Under the pieces are notes generated by a model. The model searched no databases. It was given only the letters and a program-made list of their open reading frames with translations, and was not told where the DNA came from. The position numbers and the translations under genes were made by a program. This document shows positions 8,236 to 16,332 of a stretch of DNA of 40,249 bases, in pieces. Positions within the stretch are counted from its first letter, which is position 1. The number at the start of each line of letters is the position of its first letter. Origin of the DNA: Gammaproteobacteria bacterium UBA7449 (lineage in GTDB: Bacteria > Pseudomonadota > Gammaproteobacteria > Pseudomonadales > Pseudohongiellaceae); contig DLPV01000006.1 of assembly GCA_002477465.1 (NCBI GenBank), positions 1 to 40,249 of the forward strand, written 5' to 3'.

Positions 8236-9714
8236 GTGAGTGATAGTAACGTAAGACCGAGCGTCGATGATTATTTCGGCGATTGGAAGCAGCGCGAAGC
8301 GCTGGTTCAGGAGATGATACCGGTGATCGGTAAGATGTTTAATCGTTACAACATTGGTATCTACATATACGGCCGCCCCCTGCATAACCGATCTGTAACT
8401 TTCATAATGAAATCCCACCGTTTCGTGCGCCAGGTAGAGCGTAATGAAATGTCGGAGTTTGAGAGTCACCCGGTTCTAATGGCTATGGCAAAGCTGGATC
8501 TCTGCCATGCCAATATTGATCTTGGCAAGCTTACTGTTCGCTTCATGGAGCATCTTGAGGCCGAAGGTGATGCGGCCAAAGATGTCGATACCTTTGTGAG
8601 TGAAGAGCTCGCTTACCTGATTGGCCAAAAAGCGAAGCCAGTCCCAAAATCCCAGGATGTCGTGCTATACGGGTTTGGCCGCATAGGACGCTTGATGGCC
8701 AGGCTACTGATCGAAAGAACCAGCACCGGCGAGGTCATGCGCTTGCGCGCAATCGTGATTCGTCCCGGCGGAGAAGGGGATTTGGTGAAGCGGGCGAGCC
8801 TGTTCACCAATGACTCCGTACACGGTGCTTTCCAGGGAACTCTCAGGATCGATGAGGAAAACAAGTGCCTCATCGCAAATGGCAACGTGATTCAAGTGAT
8901 CTATGCAAACTCCCCAGATGAAATCGACTATACGAAGTACGATATCGATGATGCGCTGATTATTGATAACACCGGCAAATGGCGGGACGAGGAAGGTCTG
9001 AGTTTGCACCTGAGATCAAAGGGTGCCGCCAAGGTAATGCTGACAGCGCCTGGCAAAGGTGCGCTCAAGAACATTGTCTATGGCATCAATGATAACGAGA
9101 TGAAGCCGGACGATAAGATAATTACTGCCGCTTCCTGTACGACTAATGCCATAGCGCCTGTATTAAAAGTCGTTAACGATGAATATGGCATTACTCACGG
9201 CCATATCGAAACTGTGCACGCTTACACCAATGACCAGAACCTGATCGATAACTATCACAGTGGTCATCGCCGGGGGCGCAGCGCGGCATTGAATATGGTT
9301 CTGACTGAGACCGGAGCGGCAAAGGCCGTAGTGAAAGCCGTGCCTGAACTGGAGGGCAAGCTAACCGGTAACGCGGTTCGGGTGCCAATTCCCAATGTAT
9401 CAATGGCAATCATGACCTTGACTCTGGAAAAGGCAACGACCAAGGAAGAGCTCAATGAGTTTCTCAGGCAAATTGCTCTGCACTCGAAGCTACAGAATCA
9501 AATCAGCTATACCCAGTCCGAGGATGCCGTGTCATCGGATTTCGTTGGTACCCGAGAGGCGGGTATCGTGGACTCCAATGCAACGATCGTAAATGGCAAC
9601 CATTGCGTGTTGTATCTCTGGTATGACAACGAATTCGGCTACTGTTGCCAGGTTGGACGTATGGTTTACAAAATGGCTGGCGTTGATTACCGGGAGTATC
9701 CGGTCGAAGCCTAG
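8236..9714 (+). CDS. Glyceraldehyde-3-phosphate dehydrogenase, long form
   Basis: A phosphorylating GAPDH with an extra N-terminal domain: 492 residues against about 335 for the usual enzyme. Residues 1-138 are not GAPDH; the Rossmann fold begins at DVVLYGFGRIGRLMARLL (141-158). The catalytic cysteine is C301 in AASCTTNAIAPVL and the partner histidine is H328 in ETVHAYTNDQN; the C-terminal WYDNEFGYCCQVGRMV block is present. The start is GTG, with AAGGGG five bases upstream; the ATG just before it is followed at once by a stop. A GAPDH of this length beside mfd is also known in Pseudomonas. Whether it serves glycolysis or gluconeogenesis, and whether it prefers NAD or NADP, cannot be read from the sequence. 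Confidence 0.92.
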   Translation: MSDSNVRPSVDDYFGDWKQREALVQEMIPVIGKMFNRYNIGIYIYGRPLHNRSVTFIMKSHRFVRQVERNEMSEFESHPVLMAMAKLDLCHANIDLGKLTVRFMEHLEAEGDAAKDVDTFVSEELAYLIGQKAKPVPKSQDVVLYGFGRIGRLMARLLIERTSTGEVMRLRAIVIRPGGEGDLVKRASLFTNDSVHGAFQGTLRIDEENKCLIANGNVIQVIYANSPDEIDYTKYDIDDALIIDNTGKWRDEEGLSLHLRSKGAAKVMLTAPGKGALKNIVYGINDNEMKPDDKIITAASCTTNAIAPVLKVVNDEYGITHGHIETVHAYTNDQNLIDNYHSGHRRGRSAALNMVLTETGAAKAVVKAVPELEGKLTGNAVRVPIPNVSMAIMTLTLEKATTKEELNEFLRQIALHSKLQNQISYTQSEDAVSSDFVGTREAGIVDSNATIVNGNHCVLYLWYDNEFGYCCQVGRMVYKMAGVDYREYPVEA

Positions 9715-9715
9715 C

Positions 9716-9733
9716 CGGATAGCTGCATATCCG
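9716..9733 (+). terminator. Hairpin after the GAPDH gene, weak terminator candidate
   Basis: CGGATA (9716-9721) pairs with TATCCG (9728-9733) around a 6-base loop, starting two bases after the GAPDH stop codon. There is no T run after it, so it may be a 3'-end stabilising hairpin rather than a terminator. Confidence 0.35.
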
Positions 9734-9829
9734 CCGACTGCGCCTTGCCTCTCTGGGTTGGGATTTTGAGGCGGCGTAAAACCTGGACTCTTGATTGCCC
9801 TGTCTCTATTTATCGCGGGCGTTGCTTAC

Positions 9830-10885
9830 ATGAGCGAAATATTTCGACGTCACGCCTTCAGTATCAGCTTTGTGGTGCTGTTACTTGCATTTGTTTTTCT
9901 CGCCGGTGGAGATGATGATAGCCGCTACAGCCTGATGGGCCTTACCATGGGCACTTCCTACCAGGTGCAGCTGCTGGAACTGCCCAGTGGCATTAGTGAG
10001 GACGAGTTTGCCGCACAGATCGGCGCGCTGCTGGCGCGCCTGGATCGAGAAGTGTTTTCTACTTATGCGCCCGACTCGGAGCTTTCTCGCCTCAATCGTC
10101 AGCGTACAGGTGCACCATTCATAGTCTCTGTCGATATGCTCATTGTGTTGGAGATGGCGCGGGAAATCTTTGAATCCAGCGCCGGGGCATTCGATCCCAC
10201 CATAGGGCCGCTGGTAAACCTGTGGGGCTTTGGACCCGACATCAATCTGTTAGAAGCTGCCATTCCACCTCAAGACGAGATCGACGCAGCACAGAGCCTG
10301 GTTGGTTATCAGCACCTGATGATCAATTCCTCAAGTTCAGAGGTGGTCAAGACTCGGGATATTACGCTTGACCTAAGCGCGATCGCTAAAGGCTATGCAG
10401 TCGACGAAGTCGCAGCTCTGTTGGATTCAGTCGGTATTGAGAGCTACTTCGTCGAAGTTGGAGGCGAGCTCAAGATCAGGGGAGTCAAGGCCGATGGCAG
10501 CAGCTGGGTCCCTGCCATAGAGGCACCAGTGGACACAGAATCCCGCGTCTATGAGATTTTCTATAATCGTGGTGAATCTATAGCCGTAGCTGGTTCTGGT
10601 GACTATCGCAATTATTTCGAGGAGGATGGCGTGCGCTACTCCCATGAAATCGATCCGCGCACAGGGTTTCCGATTCGCCACAATCTGGCCGCAGCCTATG
10701 TCATCGATGAGTCTGCGGCAGTGGCTGATGCACTGGCAACGGCCTATATGATTCTTGGCGCACAAGAGGCGCATGCTTGGGCGCAGCGCAGTGGGCAAGC
10801 TGCCTATTTGATCATCAAGGCTGGCGCGGGGTTTGAGGAGATAGTGACGCCGGCATTCGAAAAATATTTGAGCGACAATCCGTGA
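9830..10885 (+). CDS. apbE: FAD:protein FMN transferase ApbE
   Basis: ApbE cleaves FAD and attaches FMN covalently to a Thr or Ser of NqrB, NqrC, RnfG, RnfD and similar proteins in or facing the periplasm. The family's blocks are visible: YSLMGLTMGTSYQV, DLSAIAKGYAVDEVAALL, FVEVGGELKIRG, SHEIDPRTGFPI (metal and FMN site) and AVADALATAYMILG. The N-terminus has a charged start and one hydrophobic segment (SISFVVLLLAFVFLAGG). Many ApbE proteins are lipoproteins, but the lipobox position reads LAGG with no cysteine, so it is probably membrane-anchored or signal-peptidase-I-cleaved. I chose the ATG at 9830; a TTG at 9791 is the alternative. In relatives apbE follows the nqr operon, which is missing here. 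sthA begins 7 bases later, in the same operon. Confidence 0.92.
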   Translation: MSEIFRRHAFSISFVVLLLAFVFLAGGDDDSRYSLMGLTMGTSYQVQLLELPSGISEDEFAAQIGALLARLDREVFSTYAPDSELSRLNRQRTGAPFIVSVDMLIVLEMAREIFESSAGAFDPTIGPLVNLWGFGPDINLLEAAIPPQDEIDAAQSLVGYQHLMINSSSSEVVKTRDITLDLSAIAKGYAVDEVAALLDSVGIESYFVEVGGELKIRGVKADGSSWVPAIEAPVDTESRVYEIFYNRGESIAVAGSGDYRNYFEEDGVRYSHEIDPRTGFPIRHNLAAAYVIDESAAVADALATAYMILGAQEAHAWAQRSGQAAYLIIKAGAGFEEIVTPAFEKYLSDNP

Positions 10886-10892
10886 GTAATTA

Positions 10893-12290
10893 ATGGCATA
10901 CCGCAAACAGAAAGAGCATTACGACATACTGGTCATAGGCAGCGGTCCAGCTGGCGAAGCAGCGGCCATGAACGCCAAGAAAAAAGGGCGATCTGTAGCC
11001 GTAATCACGGATGATGCCAAGGTTGGCGGTAGCTGCACACACTGGGCAACGATTCCCTCGAAAGCCCTGCGACATTCGGTCAAACAGGTAATCGCATTCA
11101 ATACCAACCCGATGTTCAGAGACTTTGGTGACGCACGTAAGCTCAGTTTTCAACAAGTGCTAAAACATGCAGACCGCGTAGTTTTCGAACAGGTTCAGAT
11201 GCGCACGGATTTTTATGAGCGCAACCGCATCCCGATCATCAATGCGCGCGCGGAATTCCTGGATCGACACACCGTTAAACTGATTGGAAAGCGCAAGAAG
11301 CTGTCAGCGGACTATTTCATTATTGCTACCGGTTCCAGGCCCTATCATCCGCCCGATGTCGATTTCTCCCATCCATTGATGTTTGACAGCGACACTGTCC
11401 TTGGCCTGAATCACTCACCGCGAAAGGTGACAGTTATTGGAGCGGGGGTGATCGGGTGTGAATATGCCTCTATTTTTGGTGGCCTGGGCGCCAAGGTGGA
11501 ACTGATCAATCCCAACGCCAGCTTGCTGACCTTTCTTGATAAGGAAATCAGCGATGCCCTTGCGTACCACCTGCGTAACGTTGGGGTGCGCAGTCGGCAC
11601 AATGAGGAATACGAGAAGATTGAATATCACGACAATTACATCGTGACCTACCTGCAGTCGGGTAAAAAGATCAAGAGCGACATTGTGTTATGGGCCAATG
11701 GCCGTACCGGCAATACCCAGAACATGGGGCTCAGCAAGATTGGTCTGTCCAGCAACAGCCGGGGGCAGCTCAGCGTGAACTCCTGCTACCGTACCAAGGT
11801 AAGCAATATTTACGCGGCCGGCGATGTGGTGGGCTGGCCATCTCTGGCAGGCGCTGCCTATGACCAGGGCAGGGCGGCGAGTAACGCCATCGTTGCGCCG
11901 GAGGAGTGTTCACCGGTGGAAGAAGTGGCGACAGGGATCTACACAATTCCTGAAATTAGCACGCTGGGTAAGACCGAGGCTGGGTTGACTGCTGAAAAAA
12001 TCCCCTATGAGGTCGGCAAAGCCTTTTTTAAGAATACGGCAAGGGCCCAAATCACCGGCGAACAGGTTGGCATGCTGAAGCTTATTTTTCACTTTGAGAC
12101 ACTAGAGATACTGGGAATTCATTGCTTTGGTGACCAGGCCTCTGAGATTGTTCATATCGGGCAGGCGATAATGGGACAACCCGGGAAGGCCAATACCCTA
12201 AGATACTTCCTTACGACCACATTTAACTACCCAACCATGGCTGAGGCATATCGCACTGCAGCGCTGGATGGCTGGAACCGAGTATTTTGA
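10893..12290 (+). CDS. sthA: Soluble pyridine nucleotide transhydrogenase SthA
   Basis: A flavoprotein of the pyridine nucleotide-disulphide oxidoreductase family that balances NADPH and NADH in the cytoplasm. The FAD-binding dinucleotide fold is ILVIGSGPAGEAAAMNA (residues 12-28). The block GGSCTHWATIPSKALR (45-60) keeps one cysteine but lacks the second redox cysteine of dehydrogenases such as Lpd, which is the hallmark of SthA. The NAD(P) site is VIGAGVIGCEYASIFGGLGA, and the C-terminal dimer-interface block HCFGDQASEIVHIGQAIMG is present. The 465-residue length is normal. It lies 7 bases after apbE, as in relatives that carry nqr. Confidence 0.96.
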   Translation: MAYRKQKEHYDILVIGSGPAGEAAAMNAKKKGRSVAVITDDAKVGGSCTHWATIPSKALRHSVKQVIAFNTNPMFRDFGDARKLSFQQVLKHADRVVFEQVQMRTDFYERNRIPIINARAEFLDRHTVKLIGKRKKLSADYFIIATGSRPYHPPDVDFSHPLMFDSDTVLGLNHSPRKVTVIGAGVIGCEYASIFGGLGAKVELINPNASLLTFLDKEISDALAYHLRNVGVRSRHNEEYEKIEYHDNYIVTYLQSGKKIKSDIVLWANGRTGNTQNMGLSKIGLSSNSRGQLSVNSCYRTKVSNIYAAGDVVGWPSLAGAAYDQGRAASNAIVAPEECSPVEEVATGIYTIPEISTLGKTEAGLTAEKIPYEVGKAFFKNTARAQITGEQVGMLKLIFHFETLEILGIHCFGDQASEIVHIGQAIMGQPGKANTLRYFLTTTFNYPTMAEAYRTAALDGWNRVF

Positions 12291-12720
12291 CGCTGAAAAA
12301 ACATGATTCAGTCTTGAATTGCGGTTGATCCTGCTGCTTTAAATCCCGCCAGCGCAGGATGTGGAATCATACTGTCAAAATCCCGGCGAGATGCCATGAT
12401 TATTGGCCTCCAGCGGCTAAATTTCTTGCTATCACCTTGTTATCCGTGTAAATTTGCTGGCGCTCAGCGGGGCCATCCCTTGTCGGTTTTAACAAGAAAC
12501 GAAGAGGGTGTTCAGCAAAGTGAGAATGATGCTGAGCGAGCCGTAGGTCGACGCTTGTTTGCACGGCTCTCATGAATCTGTAGCTCGTGCCGAACGTGTA
12601 TACCGAATGCTTGAATCCACCGCTTGCTTCACAACGAAGGTGGGCTGCTGTTCGCTATGTTGCTGTGCGCAGTGATGGTGAGTTTGGCGGTCGGCAGACA
12701 CGGCGCTGCAGTTAAAGCCT
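12291..12720. other. 430-base intergenic region upstream of nuo
   Basis: It presumably carries the nuo promoter. The best candidate is TTGCTA (12426-12431), 17 bases, TAAATT (12449-12454), a weak match that would leave a leader of about 260 bases. A 59-codon ORF at 12396-12575 (ATG, with GGCGAG upstream) resembles nothing I know and is not credited. No tRNA, secG or rimP gene, which precede nuo in some relatives, is seen. Confidence 0.35.
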
Positions 12721-13218
12721 TTGGACAGGCTTAAAACATCAATCAATCTGAAGATATCGGTTAACGTCTTGGAAGAATCGACAACTTATTTCGAAGCCCT
12801 CACCCCGTTTCTCGTTTATACAGCTGCTGTGCTCGCCGTCGTGGTCACAATGCTCAGTCTGTCATTCTTTCTCGGTCAGAGAATTCAGCGTAAATATAAA
12901 AATACGCCATTTGAGTCAGGCATCATTTCAGTTGGTAGTGCCCAATTCCGGATTTCGGTGCATTTTTACCTGACCGCCATCCTTTTTATTATTTTCGACC
13001 TGGAAGTTGTGTTTCTGTTTGCCTGGGCTATTGCCGTAGAGCAAGCAGGGTGGCCAGGATTTATTGAAATCAGTGTATTTATCTTCATTCTTATAGTTGC
13101 TCTTTTCTATCTATGGCGTATTGGCGCCCTCGATTGGCGTACTGAAACCCAGCGCCGTGAACTAACCGAGATGAAAGGACCGGGCGGCGTCGTTAACAGA
13201 AAGGCATTCAAGCTATGA
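12721..13218 (+). CDS. nuoA: NADH-quinone oxidoreductase subunit A
   Basis: Membrane subunit A of complex I, near the quinone site. It has the expected three transmembrane segments (about residues 28-52, 84-107 and 116-137) and the conserved loop KYKNTPFESGIISVGSAQFRISVHFYL containing the essential acidic residue, followed by FIIFDLEVVFLFAWA (the pattern normally written IFDLE). The listed start is TTG with no clear ribosome site; the TTG at 12769, giving 149 residues, would make an N-terminus closer to the usual length and is at least as likely. The stop overlaps the nuoB start (ATGA). It is the first gene of a 13-gene nuo operon. Confidence 0.93.
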   Translation: MDRLKTSINLKISVNVLEESTTYFEALTPFLVYTAAVLAVVVTMLSLSFFLGQRIQRKYKNTPFESGIISVGSAQFRISVHFYLTAILFIIFDLEVVFLFAWAIAVEQAGWPGFIEISVFIFILIVALFYLWRIGALDWRTETQRRELTEMKGPGGVVNRKAFKL

Positions 13219-13856
13219 ATTGGGAACTTCAGCGCGCTGACCAGGCCGCTTCTCCGCAACCTGGCGGTAATGCCGTTGACGATTTCATTCGTCAAAATGT
13301 CATGATGGCCAAGTTGGAAGATATGGTGTCCTGGGGCCGGAAGAACTCCATTTGGCCCTTTAACTTTGGCCTTTCCTGCTGTTACGTGGAAATGGCGACA
13401 GCTTTCACCGCGCGTCATGACCTAGCTCGTTTTGGGGCCGAGGTTATTCGGGGCACGCCCCGGCAGGCCGACATGATCGTGATTGCTGGTACTGTCTTCC
13501 GCAAAATGGCTCCTGTTGTGCGGCTTCTTTATGATCAATTGCTTGAGCCCAAGTGGGTTATTTCCATGGGTTCATGCGCGAATTCGGGCGGTATGTACGA
13601 CATTTACTCCGTGGTACAGGGTGTGGACAAATTCCTGCCTGTAGATGTGTATGTGTCCGGGTGCCCACCGCGGCCTGAAGCGTTGCTGCAGGGCCTTATC
13701 CTGCTGCAAGAGTCCATTGGACGCCAGCGCCGACCGCTAAGCTGGGTCATTAACGACCAGGGCATAATTCAGCGCGAGACCAATCCAGTGCAGCGTGAGG
13801 TGCGTCACGATGAACGCATTGCGGCCACAGAGCTGCGTTCCCCGGACCAGGTTTAA
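13215..13856 (+). CDS. nuoB: NADH-quinone oxidoreductase subunit B
   Basis: The peripheral-arm subunit carrying the terminal 4Fe-4S cluster N2, which passes electrons to quinone. The four ligands are visible: the adjacent pair C55-C56 (FGLSCCYVEM), C121 (GSCANSGGMYD) and C150 (VSGCPPRPEALLQG). Residues 1-40 and the last ~40 are variable. It starts inside the nuoA stop codon (ATGA) and is soluble, with no membrane segment. The length of 213 is typical of gammaproteobacteria. Confidence 0.97.
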   Translation: MNWELQRADQAASPQPGGNAVDDFIRQNVMMAKLEDMVSWGRKNSIWPFNFGLSCCYVEMATAFTARHDLARFGAEVIRGTPRQADMIVIAGTVFRKMAPVVRLLYDQLLEPKWVISMGSCANSGGMYDIYSVVQGVDKFLPVDVYVSGCPPRPEALLQGLILLQESIGRQRRPLSWVINDQGIIQRETNPVQREVRHDERIAATELRSPDQV

Positions 13857-13894
13857 TCGAAAATTCAATCAGTTATAGACTTTTTAAGTAATTA

Positions 13895-15676
13895 ATGATG
13901 CAAAGCGCCCAGATCAGCACGCCAGCAGCAGCGACCGGTAATGCCCTTGTGACACAAGTGCTGAGGGACTTTGGTGACCGCATATTGGCGGTCCAGCCCA
14001 CTTGTGACGGCATGCCCACCTTTTGGGTTGACCGCAAGGATATCAAGGCGCTGCTCAAGAGCCTGCGCGACCATTCGACGCCCCGCTTCGAGATGCTGTT
14101 TGATGTGACCGGCATCGATGAACGGGTCAGAGTGCATCGCGATGGCCAGCCGGCTGCTGAGTTTACCGTGGTCTATCACCTCATGTCGTTTAGCGGAAAC
14201 AGTGATGTCAGAGTCAAAGTGCCGCTGCAGGATGCTGATCTGAAACTACCCACTGTCATTGACCTGTGGCCGAGTGCCAACTGGTACGAGCGCGAGACCT
14301 GGGACATGTTCGGCATCGAATTCGAAGGCCATCCCAACCTGTATCGAATTGTTTTACCTCCCACCTGGGAGGGGCATGCCCTGCGTAAGGAGCATCCCGC
14401 GCGAGCCACGGAGATGGAGCCGTTCTCGCTGGACGATGATCAAGAGGCATTCGAACAAGAGGCCTTGCTGTTCAAGCCCGAAGAGTGGGGCATGAAGCGT
14501 AAATCAGACACGTCCGAATTCATGTTTCTGAACCTGGGTCCCAACCATCCATCGGTACACGGTGCATTTCGTATCGCGCTGCAGCTGGATGGCGAAATTC
14601 TGGTTGATGCGGTGCCGGACATCGGTTACCACCACCGTGGCGCCGAAAAGATGGGTGAGCGTCAATCCTGGCACACCTTTATTCCTTATACCGACCGCAT
14701 CGATTACCTCGGTGGTGTGTTGAACAACCTGCCTTATGTCATGGCGGTTGAGAAAATGGCTGGCATTGAAGTGCCTGAGCGGGTGAAGACGATTCGCATC
14801 ATGCTCTCGGAAATGTTCCGCATCTGCAGCCACCTGTTGTTTTACGGCACTTTTGCGCAGGACGTGGGGCAGTTGTCTCCCATTTTCTACATGTTTGTAG
14901 AACGCGAGCGTATCTTCAATATCATCGAATCGATCTGTGGTGCGCGCATGCATCCGGGCTGGTTTCGAATCGGTGGTGTCGCCCAAGACCTGCCTAACGG
15001 TTGGGAAACCCGGGTAAGAGAGCTACTGGAGTTTATGCCGCAACGTCTTGATGAATATGACCAGATGGTAATGAACAACGGCATCGTCAAGCGTCGTACT
15101 CAAGGCATTGGCGCTTACGAAACCCAGCAGGCTTACGATTGGGCAGTTACTGGCCCAGGGCTGCGTGCCACTGGCCTCGAATGGGATTTCCGCAAGCAGC
15201 GACCTTATAGCGGCTATGAGAATTTCGATTTCGACGTACCCATCGCAGTAAACGGCGATTGTTACGACCGCTGTGCCATTCGAGTAGAGGAAATGCGTCA
15301 GAGTCTGCGCATAATCAAGCAGTGCGTGGATAATATGCCGGCTGGCGACTACAAGGCCGACCATCCGCTGACCACACCTCCGCGCAAAGAAAAAACCATG
15401 CAAGACATTGAAACGCTGATTAATCACTTCCTCAGCGTGAGCTGGGGGCCTGTTATCCCGCCAGACGAAGTGACCGTGGCGGTCGAGGCGACCAAGGGCA
15501 TTAACAGCTACTACCTGGTGAGCGATGGCAGTACGACGTCCTATCGCACCCGGATTCGAACACCCTCTTTTGCGCATCTGCAGATGATCCCGGAAATTAG
15601 CCGAGGCTTTATGGTGGCAGACTTGATTGCAATCATTGCCAGTATCGATTTTGTGATGGCGGATGTGGATAGGTAA
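13895..15676 (+). CDS. nuoCD: NADH-quinone oxidoreductase fused subunits C and D
   Basis: One chain of 593 residues joins NuoC (about 1-190) and NuoD (about 205-593), the fusion found in Escherichia and Pseudomonas. The NuoC part has the WPSANWYERETWDMFGIEFE signature (about 128-147) and the PPTWEGHALRKEHPAR block. The NuoD part has LNLGPNHPSVHGAFRI, DIGYHHRGAEKMGERQSW (quinone-site histidine region) and the C-terminal MADVDR ending. Two ATG codons stand in tandem at the start; the first is taken. The gene is preceded by an AT-rich 38-base gap and followed by a short repetitive spacer before nuoE. Confidence 0.97.
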   Translation: MMQSAQISTPAAATGNALVTQVLRDFGDRILAVQPTCDGMPTFWVDRKDIKALLKSLRDHSTPRFEMLFDVTGIDERVRVHRDGQPAAEFTVVYHLMSFSGNSDVRVKVPLQDADLKLPTVIDLWPSANWYERETWDMFGIEFEGHPNLYRIVLPPTWEGHALRKEHPARATEMEPFSLDDDQEAFEQEALLFKPEEWGMKRKSDTSEFMFLNLGPNHPSVHGAFRIALQLDGEILVDAVPDIGYHHRGAEKMGERQSWHTFIPYTDRIDYLGGVLNNLPYVMAVEKMAGIEVPERVKTIRIMLSEMFRICSHLLFYGTFAQDVGQLSPIFYMFVERERIFNIIESICGARMHPGWFRIGGVAQDLPNGWETRVRELLEFMPQRLDEYDQMVMNNGIVKRRTQGIGAYETQQAYDWAVTGPGLRATGLEWDFRKQRPYSGYENFDFDVPIAVNGDCYDRCAIRVEEMRQSLRIIKQCVDNMPAGDYKADHPLTTPPRKEKTMQDIETLINHFLSVSWGPVIPPDEVTVAVEATKGINSYYLVSDGSTTSYRTRIRTPSFAHLQMIPEISRGFMVADLIAIIASIDFVMADVDR

Positions 15677-15679
15677 GTC

Positions 15680-15733
15680 GGCAAGTAATTAGGCAAGTAA
15701 ATAGGCAGGCAGGTTAATAGATAGATAAGCAGA
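15680..15733 (+). repeat. Degenerate 12-base tandem repeat in the nuoCD-nuoE spacer
   Basis: Two adjacent copies, GGCAAGTAATTA (15680-15691) and GGCAAGTAAATA (15692-15703), differ at one base. A decayed copy, GGCAGGCAGGTTAATA (15704-15719), and GATAGATAAGCAG follow. A related GGTAAGTC overlaps the nuoCD stop at 15672-15679. The block fills about half of the 101-base spacer. Confidence 0.6.
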
Positions 15734-15777
15734 TTGCTTAGCCAAAAACCCAGTTCTAGAGACTAGATTAAAGAAAC

Positions 15778-16296
15778 ATGAGCACCCAAGTAATAGCCAC
15801 CACCAAGAACCGTGCCAGACAGCTAACTGAAGAAGAGATAGCTGAAATCGAGCACGAGAAGACGCTGTATCCAGATAATCAGGCGGTAGGCCTGGAGGCG
15901 CTAAAAATTGTACAAAAGTATCAGGGGTGGGTGTCTGATGAGTCGCTGATGGCTATCGCCGACTATCTGGATTTGTCTGCGGCAGATCTTGAAGGAGTGG
16001 CAACCTTTTTTAACCTGGTTTATCGCCAGCCTGTTGGTAAGAATGTGATTCTTTTCTGCAACAGCGTGAGTTGCTGGATTTGTCGCTGTGACGACATAAA
16101 GGACCATATATCTAAAAAGCTGGACATCGACTTCGGTCAAACCACGGAAGACAATGAATTTACTTTTATTCCGGTGCCCTGTCTGGGTGATTGCGACAAC
16201 GCACCGGTGATGATGGTAGGTGATGATCTTCATCGCAATCTCACGCCAGAGAAGGTCGATGAAATTATTACACAATACCGTAACAAATCTGCTTGA
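15778..16296 (+). CDS. nuoE: NADH-quinone oxidoreductase subunit E
   Basis: The thioredoxin-fold subunit carrying the 2Fe-2S cluster N1a in the NADH-oxidising head. Ligands are C94 and C99 (FCNSVSCW) and C135 and C139 (PCLGDCDNAPVMM), the usual Cx4C and Cx3C spacing. Two more cysteines, C102 and C104 (WICRC), lie next to the first pair; they are not standard ligands. The length of 172 is normal. It starts at the ATG with AAAGAA upstream and lies 101 bases after nuoCD, the widest gap within the nuo operon. Confidence 0.95.
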   Translation: MSTQVIATTKNRARQLTEEEIAEIEHEKTLYPDNQAVGLEALKIVQKYQGWVSDESLMAIADYLDLSAADLEGVATFFNLVYRQPVGKNVILFCNSVSCWICRCDDIKDHISKKLDIDFGQTTEDNEFTFIPVPCLGDCDNAPVMMVGDDLHRNLTPEKVDEIITQYRNKSA

Positions 16297-16332
16297 GTTA
16301 TAAGCAATTGATATCAGGAACTGGATAGAAAG

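Noticed and set aside
12396..12575. 59-codon ORF upstream of nuoA
   Set aside because: Has a possible ribosome site but no recognisable features; more likely the untranslated region before nuo.
15023..15577. Leftward 184-codon ORF inside nuoCD
   Set aside because: Antisense to conserved NuoD sequence; a composition-driven shadow.
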